DNA from: Haliclystus octoradiatus
Lineage: Eukaryota > Cnidaria > Staurozoa > Stauromedusae > Haliclystidae
Direction: 5' to 3'
Assembly (NCBI GenBank): GCA_916610825.1
Contig: OU744446.1
Span: 25,744,445 to 25,808,444, forward strand
Length of the DNA: 64,000 nucleotides
Both the position numbers and the translations under genes were made by a program. Position 1 is the first letter of the stretch; the number at the start of each line of letters is the position of its first letter. The notes under the pieces were generated by a model. It did not search any database and had not been told where the DNA came from. It saw nothing but the letters and a program-made list of their open reading frames with translations. Below are positions 51,865 through 64,000 of this stretch, one piece after another.

Positions 51865-54800
51865 ATGGATTTCGATGTAAGTATAAAATTGACACGCAAT
51901 TGTAGGCTATACAATTACACTGTGTTTCAAATAAACTTCAGTTCATTTCTTCTTCTTTTTGGTTTGACTCAGAGTCTTTGCCTAAGTCTAAATCCTAACA
52001 AGTAATAGCAAGTCTACAAGACAAGTAGCCTATCGAGTTTCACGTCTACTCATATAATTAATCCATTTTGCAATTCATAATTGGAAATTTTATTTATTAG
52101 GCTATCATGTATTTTAGAATTTGCGATACACAAATTGCACAATTGTGTTTGGAAATTCTATGTTTAAAGTTAGATATATATCATATAAACATTTCTAAAC
52201 AACTCTAAATTTTGATTTTTGAATGCACAATTTTTTCGACATTTGGAATTTGATAATCTGCCAGTCTCAAATTATGTAGCCTATGTTCACAACAACTTAA
52301 GATAATTAATTCTTCTTTATAGAATAAAATAGAATAGAATAGAATTTTATTTCAACCACATGATAAAAAATATTTACAGACTAAAGACATTGATTTATGA
52401 AATATGATATACAGTGGTTGACGTCATCTCGTAAGCAAAATTTGCTTGTCTATTGAGAGACGCTATAGAGTTTATGAATGACATGGGTAAAAGATTAAAA
52501 TAAAAATGGTGAATTTAAACTACAGTAAAGAAAATTCAAAAATTAATTGTAATTAAGAAGTTAACATACTATACAAAAAAAAATAATACAATTTAACAAC
52601 ATATGTAACAGTTTTTGTAAGTGCAAACGGAATAGTAGGATTTTAAAATGTTCTTTCGAATATAGTTGATGAAAGTATTAGACGATGAATATAAATTTTC
52701 AGGAAAGGTATAAGTGAAACCATTCCAAAGTGTTGGGAATCTATAATTTGGTAATGATTGTAGCATTTTTTTAGTTACAAAAGGAACTTCAAAGACATTC
52801 AACTTTCTGAATCTGGATTCAAAAAAATTAGACATTGATAGTAAAAACGATGGGACAGAATCATTGGCAATTAACAGTCTATGCATTAAAGAAACCACCT
52901 TTAAATTGTATAAATCTTTGAATGTCAAGATACCTAAATATTTCATCAGTGGTTCGGCATGGGATAGGTACTTTGCGTTCATTATAATCCTCACAAACTT
53001 TTTCTGCAACAACTCTAACCGTGAAACATTTGCATGACCCCAGATCTCAATACAATACTCAAAGTGAGGTTTGCATAAAGAATTGTAAATTATTAATTTA
53101 TGCTTCAAAGTTAAGAAATTTTTTAGACGAATTAGGGTGAAGATTGTTTTACGTAATTTGGAAGCAACAAAATTGGCATGGGCTTTCCAACTGAGATCAT
53201 CATCGATCAGTACACCTACAAATTTAATGAAATGATTCTTTTGTAGAGAACCGCAATGTTCCAGAGCATGACCATCAAGTGCTAAAGATATAGATAAAAG
53301 TTTGGCATGGTTGAAAAGCATATATTTACATTTGTCTGGGTGCAGAGTCAAATGATTTTCGTAAAACCAACGCGCCACAGATTTCAATTCTTTGTTTATT
53401 TCATTTTCAAGGTATTCCTTGTTATTTGAGGACCATTGTAATGTTGTATCATCAGCAAAAAGGGTTACTTGGAATTTTGTTGAATTGGGTAAATCATTTA
53501 TGAAAATCAAGAATAATAGGGGGCCGAGAATACTACCTTGTGGTACTCCACAGCTTATTTCACAAAAACTAGATAAAGCTCCATCAAATAAAACTGCTTG
53601 CCTCCTATTAGACAGGTAATTGGTCATCCATTCAAATTCAATCCCATGCAAACCATAATGATTCAACTTCTGTAAAAGAATGTCATGAGAGACTGTATCA
53701 AAAGCTTTTTTGATGTCGAGAAATATAGCACATTGATATTTTGAACGTTTTGAAGAAAAAATATTGTTTAAAAAGTTAAGTAAGCAATGACTTGTGGAAA
53801 AATATTTACGAAAACCAAATTGGTCATTAGTAAGGAAAATGGTGTTGAAATAGGTATACAATTGAAAATAAACAACCTTTTCTAAAATTTTTGAAAAAGT
53901 GCACAATAGTGAAATTGGTCTATAATTAGAAAATTGTTTGCTGTTTCCTGATTTGAAAAGAGGTATTACTTTAGCAATTTTGAAAGAATCTGGAAAGTAG
54001 CTGGTGCGAAGGGAAATGTTCACAAGAAATGTTAATGGTGGGATTAAAACATCTTTAACGTGTTTCAGCAATGAGCTAGATATTTCATCTATACCAGTAC
54101 TGGACTTTAATTTAAGATTGGACACAATTTTCTCCACAGCAAATTTAGTAACATGTTTGAATTTGAATGAATTACCATCGTTTTTTGGGAGAAATTGTGC
54201 AAAATTGTAAGATTCTGGAAAACTATTTGTAAGGGATTTTCCAACGTTGATAAAAAAACTGTTGAAATGCTTAGCAATCTCATGTTTTTCATGAATTTCT
54301 TTATTGTTCAAATTAAACAAGTTTGGAAATCTATTTTTGTTTTTGTTTCTACCAAGAATTTCATTTGTGGCCTTCCAAATCGACTTGATGTTGTCTTTGT
54401 TTTCATCATAGAAAGTATTCCAATAAATAGTCTTACTTTTTCTAATTAATTTGTAATACAATTTGTTGTATGACTCATAGAGTGCCTTTACATTGGTATT
54501 TCTTGTTCTGGTCCATTTGTTGTATAAAAATTGTCTTCTCTTGCGAGAGATGAGCAAACAAGGTGTTAACCATGGGTTTAGCCTGTGCTTTCTCCTATTA
54601 GAAGGCTTATTGATCACAGGACAAGCAGTTTCAAGACAAGTGTTGATGTTAGACTCAAATTTTTGAAAAGAATCAATTGGTGTGTCAGGTAAATACCAAT
54701 CACACAGAGAAAGCAAATGCTTGAAATTTGCGATACACAAATTGCACAATTGTGTTTGGAAATTCTATGTTTAAAGTTAGATATATATCATATAAACGTT

Positions 54801-57800
54801 TCTAAACAACTCTAAATTTTGATTTTTGAATGCACAATTTTTTCGACATTTGGAATTTGATAATCTGCCAGTCTCAAATTATGTAGCCTATGTTCACAAC
54901 AACTTAAGATAATTAATTCTTCTTTATAGACTTAGAAAGTTTCTTTGAAGCAATCATCGTTGAAGCAAACATAATATAATTTAATTAGAAAATTCAACAA
55001 ACACAATTTGAGAGTATATTCATAGCAACAGCGCTTTGTTTGCACTAGAGATGTTCCGATTGTGAAATTGCAGATTATTTTTACCGATTATTGTTTAGCC
55101 AATTGTTGAATCATAATCTGCAGATTAAATCGGTAAACCGATATATTTTGATAAATATTATCGATTTTTATAATAAACTTTGCACCATGCAACAATTCTT
55201 AAGCTAATACAATTTATGCAATATGAGTCAATACAATATACAAAGTTAATAATATGATAATTCAAAATGAAAGTAGGAGTAAAATTAAGAAGATGTATTT
55301 GATTTCTTACAAGATTTACAAGATTACGCAGATGTAATAAATCTACTTAAACGCTAGGTTTTTGAGGAATCCTTTTGTAAACCAGGGTCTTTTTGTCGTA
55401 TAAACGGAGATTTATGGAAAACCTGGGTTTACAAAAGTCCACTTTCATTTATGCGATACGGCCTATAAATATGGGCAACCACTAGGCCCTGTTTTAGGAT
55501 AAAATATTGTAGTTTAGTAAAACTATCTAATGAATATGTTTATAAAAGATAAAATTGTGAATAGCATGCATTTAAAATGTATTATTTACAAAACCGGTGT
55601 TAAGTCGCGTGGAGTTTGATTAGATATGAATCAAAAAAGTCATTTTGAATGATTTAGGTTAAAAAAAACATATCGATCTGAAGCTACAGGACCGAAGAAG
55701 TATAAAAATCCAAATTCAACGAAAAACTGATAAGAAATTCCGGAGTTACAGTGTTTTATTTAGACAAAATAGATACATCTAGCCTTGTGCAGGCCTTGTG
55801 TAAACCGATACCCTATCTGAACTTTTTGAAATGAAAGTGGACTTTTAATAACCTGGGGTTTTGCTCTCGTGCAAACGTAGCCTTAGAGATAGTTTAATCT
55901 TTGACCATTTCATTCATATTAAACAATCAAATTTAGTTTTGCTGCAAGACAATGACATTAGAAGTTAGTGGTCTAGATGTTCTAATAAGTCTATGGTGCT
56001 AGTGCATATATAGCCAACATAGTAAGCATCACATTGATTTCAATAAACGGCTCTCAAATTGTAGGCCTATTCGTTAATTTTACTAATCTAATCAACTTCA
56101 AAGAAACTTTAACAAAGCATAATATAATGGCAATGTTCATCATTTGTTAAATGCTAAAATTATTGTATTTCCTTCTTCAGTGATTCCCTTGCGCTCTCAA
56201 AGTATTTGAAAATTAAATAAGCTCATAGAGCTTTAGAAAATATGATTCAGCCTTCATTTCATTCAATTAAATAACAGTAACAACGTAGACAATGATTATA
56301 TGGAAAAGAATTCTTGGAAGGAGGCACATCATTTAATATAATAAACTCGAAAATTAATCGAAATTTGGGTTGAGTTATGCACAAGATATTAACAATCACT
56401 CACACACAAGGGCTATTTGTGATATGATTTTCTCAGCATTGCATGCGCTGTATTCTTCTTTAACCGCACACATTCATACGTAGCTTGTAGCTGCACTATC
56501 TAATTATCTAGCCTACACATTTATCACAGGGCTATCTATCATTTTGAAATTAAAAAAAACATGTGACATTTTTGAGATGCTTTTGTTTTTGCAAGAGTTA
56601 TCTTGTTATTAAAATTTAAATCACACAGTGGTCATCCATGTGACTACTTTTTTAATTGAATGGTTTTTGTAGGCAAATGAAGTGGCAAACCGGAATAAAC
56701 CACCAAAGAACACGGTCAAGCTGCTGCCAAGTCTATTAGAGGTCAGTTCAGATCCTCATTCAAGAAAGTCTTTTCTCATACGTTTCTCGTGTAGCCTACT
56801 TTACTTTTATATGCCTACAGTGTAACCCGTTTTAGTGCAAATCAAAATTGTATGTGATTTCAATAAAGTAGGCTAGGCTACTGTATTTTCAAAGATTGCA
56901 ATTACTGTATAAGCAGGTAGATTTGGGAAATGTTGAGCATTTGGGAAATTTTACTGTTTTTGTAACATCTATTTTGCAAAAAATTATCTCAACAATCTCC
57001 AACATATTCCTACTGTCTGAAATTCCAGAAAACAGAACTGCCAACAAACCATTTCCAAGCTCCAGACTGAACAACTTTATAGGCTAGAGTTGCGTAAATT
57101 AATTATCTAGGTTAAATAATCAAAAGCCTATTATGTACCACAGCTCAGCTGTTTTACATCTTTGTGTTCATCGATTAAAATCTGGTAAGGTATGTTGTGT
57201 TGTGCCTCATTTCTACTCTTATTTGGTAACTTAGCCTCTTAATCAGTTACTGTATATAACCCATTGTATCCTAATATTAGAATGCTTAGTATGCCGTGTG
57301 AATAATGCACATTTAAATTATTATGAAACATTTGTATTCTCTTTGTTTTTATCTATGATCGATCATACACCACATTTGGATTGAGACTTATAGCTCAACA
57401 TTGACGCAGCTGATAGGATTTGTTTATTATCAATATTATACAGTGTGTGACTATGGCACAGTTCCATGGATTGCTACTGGAATTTTTTACCCCAAGCAAC
57501 ACAATGCGCTTGAAAAATCCTCAACTTTAAATTCTATGTTCGATATTTACATGGCTGCAACTGATTTAGATCTGAAAACTCCAAAAAGCGAGTCACAATT
57601 TTATATACAAGGCTGGCAAAGATTTTTGAAAGTTTGCACAAACAAATTTCACATTTACAGCAGACACGCCCAAAAAAGTAGACAACTTTTTGTCTGGATT
57701 GGAAACTGTATTAAAACCGGCAATAATAACTCCGTGCAAATTGCCTTGATTATCTTTGAACTCTGTAACTTTAAATGCTCTGTAGGCCTACACGCTTTGA

Positions 57801-60800
57801 TAATCTCATAGAGCTTTGGTTTTTTTGAATTAATTGAACACCGACGTCATTTTAAAAATGTTCTTGCAATTTCTTTTATTTTTTTTGCCCCGTTCTGGCC
57901 CCTGTGAAAAACAGTTCAGGATTTCATGAACAGTTCATAACGTTAAATGGCCCCAACTTTCATGAACCCTCGCAGACAGTTCATGAACAGTTCCCTGTTT
58001 TCCTTGAACTTTTTTTCACAGGGGGATTGTTGATTTCGCCCGCCAAACACGGAACGCGGAATACGGAATAAAAAGTGTCAAATATCGTTACTTGAAACAT
58101 GAAATGTTCAGCTAATGCAATGTATTGCACATCACAAGTTACAGTACAATCATGTATAAACTATCATTAAATTAATTTTCGAAATCCACATATCCACAAA
58201 TTAAAAGGATCGTATACCCTCTAAAATATTAAGCGCAGGTATGTACTTAAATTTGAAATGATGTACTTCTAAATTATTTCTTGAAAATATATTTGAAAAT
58301 GTCAACATGCAAGACTACCTAGCCCATCTAGATGAGCCACAGCTTTCTACCGCCAACGGCCAACAGCTTAAACATCGCTGGGAACAGCGGCAGAATATAA
58401 CAATATTTGACATTTTTTTATTTTTTATTCGGCGTTCTGTGTTCCGCGGGCCTGACCCACCGACAAAGAAGCTACATTCTACAAATATAGGCCTAAATAC
58501 TTATGGCAGCCCTGGATCAAGAACACTGACATTAAGAATCATAGGCCTATTGGTGATAAGTTCACTACTGTTATATTGGTTTATCTTTTAGACAAGGACA
58601 AAGCCGAGTTGGAGTGATGCGACGCCAAGATTTTTAACAAACAAACGGTTGCCATCTAAAGATGATCTTTCATCAATTAAAGGTTGAATTTAGTTTATTT
58701 ACTTACATCAAAGTCTTATGCTGGAGCTATCTATTTGAACTAATTGCAACCCTTTAACAAGAAAAATAATCTAGTATTAAGCAAGAAGCCTAAATATCAC
58801 CTTTTAAATTTTTCAGGAGCAACAAGACATCTGGCAAGTATTCCAAACTCTTCTAAAAAGCGTCCAAGAAGCACGGCAGGCCATCAAAAGCAACCACAAG
58901 TCAAAAAAGATCATGCGTCATTCAGACAGGCATTGGTCAATATTATTATGTAAGGACTTAAAATCAAAGAATTAAAAATTAAAAATGTAATGAATAATTT
59001 AGATAATGCAATATTATTCACAATCTGAGCAATCTCTTGTTTTCACAAGCATAATAAATTAAATTCATGTATTTCATCCTTTTTGAGACCCATTCCTATA
59101 CCAAAAATAATTCTGCATTGTTTGCAAAAATGGTAGGCTATGTCATTAATATGTCAACATCTACTGCAATTAGCTTATGGCTTATGAGAACAATAATACC
59201 GTTGTGCGTCAATCCACGTTGTTCTTTTTGCTTAAATATTATTATTCTGGCCATTTTGATACAAATAAAACTTTTGTATTTGCGACACTTTTGCACCACA
59301 AATCAACGCTGGAAATTTGAAAATAGTTTATTTACATTCTGAACGTCAATAGCTGACTTATATAGATGGCTTATTATCGTACAGTATATTGGAAATTCTT
59401 TAATTTCCTTTAGATGTAATTGGCTTACAAGTTGAGGTTTGTTCCTCCGTTATTTGTTTTTCTTCTTATTTTATATGAATAAAGAAATGCTGGTTTGGCT
59501 ATTGAATGAAATGACACTATGTGCTATTTGATAAATCCAGGCATGACTCACAACAGCTGATTAACTATCCTATTTATTATTTACTAATTTATTTTCTAAT
59601 TTACTGTTCATCTTCAGGCAAAGTGAGACAGCTGATGGTCCACCTAAATTGCTTACATCCGACGATGCCCCTCCTCCTGACAAGAAGGGCGTTCTAACTC
59701 CTGCAGAAAAGGACATTTTGGTAAGATGGCATAATTATTATGTCAACATAATAAAGTGTGTGTTTCCTAACTCTGCTCTTTATAAAATAATTATATACAC
59801 AGTATACTTGTATATAAGTGTATAGGTACATGTTTCTGATTATTGCTGGGTGACCACTCCAATATGAGATTATGCAATGATCTGCATGTATTCAAAGTTG
59901 CCATCCATACTTTGTACTGTAATCATGATTCTTTCCTCACGACACAAACAGAATTTCCCTCGTACAAGTATTGGCTTGGACAACTTTGTTGTTTACAACA
60001 AAACAATCTCATATTGCACATAACTTTACAGTCTTATGATCCTGAATAAAAATTTCACATTCATCCTAAGCTATCAATCTCAAAATATGATAAAGTCTAA
60101 TATTCAATAACAAACTCTGTTGTTCTATAATTGAACTAAGCTGCGACATTATTGTTTCTGATTATAATTGTTGTATTCGTCTTTCTTTGCTCCAAGCGGT
60201 ACTATTACTATATTCATCATGGTATTGATACACAACATGTTGCACCAATGGAAAGTTCGTGGCTAAAACATGTATTAAATTTGGTACCACATCGACTGAA
60301 GGTGATCTGCCATTTTAGTGTTACAACTAATAATTAAGTGTGTATTATTATCATCAATAATCCAACTATTTGATCATCAGATCAGCCTGCCAATGTTGAT
60401 ATGATTCAGATTTCCCAATGTTCAATAATTATGACACAGGCATCAGAGAGTTTCTATCTTTCAGGATGCCGTCAATACTTGAAATAAAAAATAATTGGAA
60501 AATAGCAATTAATTGACTCTACTTCAATATTGACATCATTTTTCTTGTGTAGGTTGGCTTGGAAGGGAGTATTGAGAACTTGTCTGACGAAATGAAAGAA
60601 GATTATTTATTGAGTGTAAAGAAAGCAATTGGTGAGTCCAATATGTTTGTAATTCTAGATATATGAAAATGAAGTAAACCAATCAAACTCCTTGACTATA
60701 TTGGACATTTGTCGTTGATTTTTGGTTGATGAATATTGGTAGATGACCCAAATATATAAGCATAAACCGTATCTTTCACCACCAACCCAAGCACTAGTCA

Positions 60801-60968
60801 CACTGCTAAGTCAGCAGAGTACCTAGTATACTTACTGTACCATATTTTCAACGGAGAGAGGGAGAGGAATTTGTTGTCCTGTCTTATTACCAGAGTATGG
60901 TCTCATAATAACGTGCAATATTGCACCTCGGTAAAGTATTAGCCTCATTGTGTGCAATTTCGCACTTC

Positions 60969-61016
<48 letters not shown>

Positions 61017-63063
61017 TTATTCAGAACTTGAATAAGCTAAAAGCTTTTTTTCACAAGACTGAATAATTAAAAACATAAAGACTAACTACCACATTCAATT
61101 AAAAGCATTGCCTGCATCGCATAAGATTTATTCCATTCCATATTCATCAATTTATAATTTTTTTTGGCATTTTGGTGCTTGGTTGGTGGGAAGTCAGCAG
61201 CCAACAATAACTGGCAGAAGCTAGGATACAGAGAAAGGCACACCTGTCACCACCAAGACCAAGCACCAGTCACACTGCTAAGTCAGTGGAGTACCTAATA
61301 TACTTACCTTATTCGTTAAAGGTGAAGGAAGGAGGGAATTTACTTGGATCGTCAGTCCAGCAATGTACTCAATAACCTACTGTCAGCATAACAGCAGTAA
61401 CTAGGTGCATCCCTACGCAGCCACATTAGACTCATATCTGAACTCCTATGGGAGACATAGGTGTAGCATTGCAACTAATAACACACCACCAGCATAACAC
61501 TGCTAAGTCTGTGGAATAAATAATGTACTTACCTTATTCGTTGAAGGTGAGGGAGAGAAACTTTACTTGGATCGTCGGTGCAGCATCACAAATAATAACA
61601 CATCACCAGCATAACCGCTGAAAATAGCTGCATCATTGCATTATAAACTTGGACACATATCTCAAAAGAAAATACATCTGCGAGACCGAAGTGCAGCACT
61701 GCACACAAATAAAATAAGTTTAGCACAAGAGCAGGTTAAACAATAACCAGATGTTAACGATATACTAAAATCTCAGATTGATAGAGGAACTCAAAGCGGC
61801 TAGCAAACTAGACCATTGAAGCAAGAGTGACAACTTCACCGTATATTCAGAGACATGCGCACAAACAGCAGATTACACTTACCAGATCATATTGTACATT
61901 GAACTCAGACAGCAACAAACCATTTTCACTATACTAGAGCTATTTCCTTTGCTGACCGGTCTTTTCCCTTATATCCTGTTGAACCCTGCTTATAGTCAAT
62001 ATGTTGTTGCCCCCTAGCAACCAAATGGCAGATTGATTTTAACCTCGCTAAAGTCTTTGACTTAACCCCATTTAATATCTTGCAATTTAGCAGTGTTGAG
62101 CCGAAGAAAACTTATGATGGATATTAAAATAATTCTGAAATCAGTTTATATCTACAACCTTCTTCTCTTACTATATTAGTTGATTTTGTATTGCGTGATC
62201 CAAGAGACAACAATGACAAGGAGAAACCAGTGATACTAAACCATCGTCTTGAGTGAGTAATTTTTAATAGTATAATTATTAGGCTAATCAGAGGAGCTAA
62301 CTTGATTCTGATTGGCTTATAGAATCCCAACAATTTTAAATGTTCAATGTTATGACATCATACGATGAGGCAATAGGCTCCATCATGGGACAATCGCATA
62401 CAACAATAGCATCATCTTGGTTTCCTTACATGTGCATTTATTTTCCCAATAAAAGATTTCAATGGAAACGTGCTGTGACTATTTTGCGTCAAGTTTTCCA
62501 CATTTTTTGTTCCAAAGTTATTGAACTCAGTACTTTGTATGACATTGCGATTAATGCGACCTCGAGACATATAATCTACCTCAGCCTGCTCCTTCGGTAC
62601 ATTTAAAACCCTGGATTGGTCAATATCCCTTTGAACTACTGCTTAACAAGTAATATTTCTCTATTCTCATACTTACTCATATTTACTCATACTTCATAGG
62701 ATTACAGTAGAATATTGATGCTCTATAAATATCATTATCATCATCATAATGGTTGCAATGCAATATAGTGACCTTAAACTAGTTGTGTTATAAATTTGAG
62801 ACATTTGGGAGTGACCATGTAGATAAATTGGGTGCTGCATACAGTAGCCTACATGCTCAACATGGTATAGAATATGTATAGATCATAGTATAAATTTCAA
62901 AGTAATTATGTATCAATATTTTACATGTTTGTTGTAGGTTGATGCAAGTACCCAAACCATGGTTTCAATCATTCTGTAGTGCATGGCGTAGTATGGAGCA
63001 AAATCTATTTGCAACAAATCCTACTATGTGCAATGTCTTGAATCTATGGTATTCCAATTATGG
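51865..63063 (+). CDS. Axonemal dynein heavy chain, 5' part (8 exons, continues past the window)
   Basis: Exons: 51865-51876, 56673-56741, 58592-58682, 58817-58949, 59618-59720, 60553-60631, 62180-62252, 62938-63063. Phases agree throughout, giving 228 codons plus two bases. The first residues are MDFDANEVANRNKPP. Recognition rests on the later part: DKKGVLTPAEKDIL, VGLEGSIENLSDEMKEDYLL, VKKAIVDFVLRDPRD, VPKPWFQSFCSAWRSMEQNL. This is the N-terminal tail of the DNAH3/DNAH7/DNAH12 group of inner-arm, single-headed dyneins, which drive ciliary and flagellar beating. The motor domain lies outside the window. The 12-nt first exon is the least certain: it is chosen because ATGGATTTCGAT|GTAAGTAT fits the next phase. 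Introns 3-5 and 7 show nothing recognisable. Confidence 0.85.
52118..52323. repeat. 206-bp direct repeat, copy at LINE 3' end
   Basis: It is identical to 54725-54930 except at one position (A at 52191, G at 54798). The two copies abut the LINE at both ends and look like a very long target-site duplication. Confidence 0.95.
52324..54724 (-). mobile_element. Young 5'-truncated LINE in dynein intron 1
   Basis: An uninterrupted minus-strand frame runs from the upstream flank through the element to the stop at 52593. It encodes about 710 residues of LINE ORF2: a linker after the missing endonuclease, then the RT with NYRPISLLCTFSKILEK, motif A FLDIKKAFDTVSHD, motif B GVPQGSILGPLLF, catalytic LFADD and the thumb NHLTLHPDKCKYMLF, followed by a C-terminal domain (PHFEYCIEIWGHAN). 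This places it in the Jockey/CR1/L2 sphere. A roughly 230-bp 3' UTR ends in TTCTA-type repeats (plus strand AGAATAGAATAGAAT at 52332-52346). The first eight codons of the frame belong to the flanking duplication, so the element itself has no start codon. The intact frame and nearly identical flanks mean a recent insertion. Confidence 0.9.
54725..54930. repeat. 206-bp direct repeat, copy at LINE 5' end
   Basis: Partner of 52118-52323; 205 of 206 positions agree by direct reading. It begins AATTTGCGATACACAAATTG and ends TTCTTCTTTATAGA. Confidence 0.95.
55430..55860. repeat. Inverted segments around AAAGTCCACTTTCATTT
   Basis: AAAAGTCCACTTTCATTT at about 55434 recurs inverted near 55831 (AAATGAAAGTGGACTTTT). 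Nearby ACCTGGG/CCTGGGG pieces and lost-primer-like GTAAACC segments suggest a decayed DNA element. No TSD was found. Dynein intron 1. Confidence 0.4.
57899..58024. mobile_element. TTCATGAA palindrome element, copy e (best-preserved)
   Basis: The 126-bp unit starts CCCCTGTGAAAAACAGTTCA and ends GAACTTTTTTTCACAGGGG, i.e. inverted termini. The core is AACGTTAAATGGCCCCAAC, with TTCATGAAC palindromes on each side. It lies in dynein intron 2. Confidence 0.75.
60784..61580 (-). repeat. Donor-cassette repeats, copies B, C and D
   Basis: Three related units at about 60784-60846, 61173-61340 and 61490-61580. On the minus strand C and D read CAACGAATAAG or TAACGAATAAG directly followed by GTAAGTA, then about 10 nt on CCAC(T/A)GACTTAGCAGTG. 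That segment can fold as a 5-bp stem-loop. B has a variant exon side, ATGGTACA|GTAAGTATAC. C and D are about 236 bp apart and share CGATCCAAGTAAA upstream. The function is unknown; the match to a 5' splice site is exact and conserved. Dynein intron 6. Confidence 0.55.
60966..61017. repeat. (ATC)n microsatellite
   Basis: About 16 tandem ATC/CAT units in dynein intron 6. Confidence 0.9.
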
Positions 63064-63297
63064 GTAAGTGAATCTCTATGTGATAGCCACTCGCCTTGGC
63101 TAAACCTATCAGTGTGTCAAAGTCCACAGCATTAACCATTAACAAGGCATATTACTGCATATCTGAATGTGTGGTTGTCGACGAGTAGTTAGAAATCCAG
63201 ACAGATTGACTTCATTCTAAGTTAAACTCATCCACTGATGACCTTTGGCATTGGTGCTTGGTTAACGGGATTGACTGTTTTGGGGGGTGAGACAAAT

Positions 63298-63640
63298 CCC
63301 CTGCGAAAAAGTTCATGAACGTTCATGAACTTTCATGAACTGAGTTCATGAACGTTCATGAACTAGTTCATCAACGTTAAATGGCACAGAGTTCATGAAC
63401 GTTCATGAAAGTTCAACAAAGTTAATGAACTAGTTCATCAAAGTTCATGAACTAGTTCAGCAAAGTTCATGAATTAGTTCATCAAAGTTCATAAACTAGT
63501 TCATCAAAGTTCATGAACGTTCATGAACAAGTTCATCAAAGTTCATGAACAAGTTCATCAAAGTTCATGAAGCAGTTCATCAAAGTTCATGAAATCAGTC
63601 CATCAAAGTTCATCAAAGTTCATGAACGTTCATGAACTGT
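63298..63640. repeat. Tandem palindromic TTCATGAAC array (copy f, expanded)
   Basis: It starts with the family terminus CCCCTGCGAAAAAGTTCATG and the core CGTTAAATGGCACAG. It then continues as about ten variants of AAAGTTCATGAACTAGTTCATC. The opposite terminus is missing. Dense palindromes make it prone to cruciforms. Dynein intron 8. Confidence 0.85.
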
Positions 63641-64000
63641 ATAGTAAATAACAGATTAAAACAAGAATAGGAAAAAGCAACTTTGAATGTTTGAACATTT
63701 AATTCACAAAAAATTGTAAAATATGATATAGTAAGAGGAAATGAATACATTCAAACAAATAAAATATATGATATAGAAATGTAGGAATTAGTATAGCTTG
63801 TTAAAATATCAAAGATTGTTTGAAGCCGATTGATACTTTAAATATGTCTAAAGTCAAATCAATTCTGCTCATTGAAACCTAAAGCATATCAACTTCTCAA
63901 AGTGTGCTGTCCTTGAATGTCTTTTGCTTTGAACGGATTTTTCCAGTTATGGAGCATGATTTAACTTTCTATTCTGTGTACATATCTCTCTAAGTCTTCA
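63641..64000. other. End of window, dynein intron
   Basis: AT-rich sequence with no exon that I can defend. Confidence 0.4.

Noticed and set aside
55040-55140. Segment GATGTTCCGATTGTGAAATT...ATCGGTAAACCGAT as a hAT MITE
   Set aside because: It resembles hAT-type ends, but I could not find a matching opposite end or TSD.
57401-57811. 136-codon plus-strand frame in dynein intron 2
   Set aside because: Flanking dynein exons join in phase without it, and it shows no motif.
61295-61330. ATACTTACCT resembling the 5' end of U1 snRNA
   Set aside because: The rest of U1 (stem-loops, Sm site) is absent; on the other strand it is a 5' splice site inside a repeat.
63298-63640. CRISPR-like regular repeats
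   Set aside because: The units are overlapping palindromes without unique spacers, in a eukaryotic intron.

Overview
The window is nuclear DNA from an AT-rich invertebrate animal. Genes are split by canonical GT-AG introns that range from about 100 bases to several kilobases and are full of transposable elements. It carries axonemal dynein, ANKIB1-type and MPND-type genes. The palindrome TAGGCCTA is frequent, and some repeats carry an exon/donor junction GAATAAG|GTAAGTA that recalls the ascidian spliced leader. I lean towards a marine deuterostome, perhaps a tunicate, but the sequence alone does not prove this.

Layout. 40-1170: remains of a Ty3/gypsy integrase and a SINE fragment. 1686-28624 (+): a 23-exon ANKIB1-like RBR ubiquitin ligase; all splice phases fit, and the predicted protein has 930 residues. 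It has N-terminal ankyrin repeats, RING1-IBR-RING2 and an unexpected C-terminal SH3 domain. Its introns hold a hammerhead ribozyme with a Penelope-like relic, nested MITEs, two long hairpins, a 2-kb TTAA-flanked element, three LINE relics and a 282-bp ATT array. 28625-30769: 3' flank with a compact structured segment. 30770-31714 (-): an intronless NRDP1/RNF41-like RING protein. 34086-51028 (-): a 12-exon MPND gene (RAMA + AT-hook + JAMM/MPN), with at least four DNA elements, a tRNA-derived SINE and an RTE-like relic in its introns. 51353-51744 (-): a small two-exon gene of unknown family. 51865 to the window end (+): the 5' part (8 exons) of an axonemal dynein heavy chain. Its first intron contains a young 5'-truncated LINE flanked by a 206-bp direct repeat.

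How the genes relate. ANKIB1, the NRDP1-like protein and MPND all belong to ubiquitin-related families (two E3 ligases and one JAMM-type protein); their adjacency is noted without claiming a functional cluster. The small gene and the dynein gene start about 120 bp apart and head to head, so they probably share a promoter region. The small gene and MPND lie on the same strand with a short gap.

Most non-coding sequence is transposon-derived. The strongest oddities are the 206-bp target-site duplication, the hammerhead ribozyme, the TTCATGAA palindrome family that has expanded into a tandem array at 63.3 kb, and the SH3 exon of ANKIB1.
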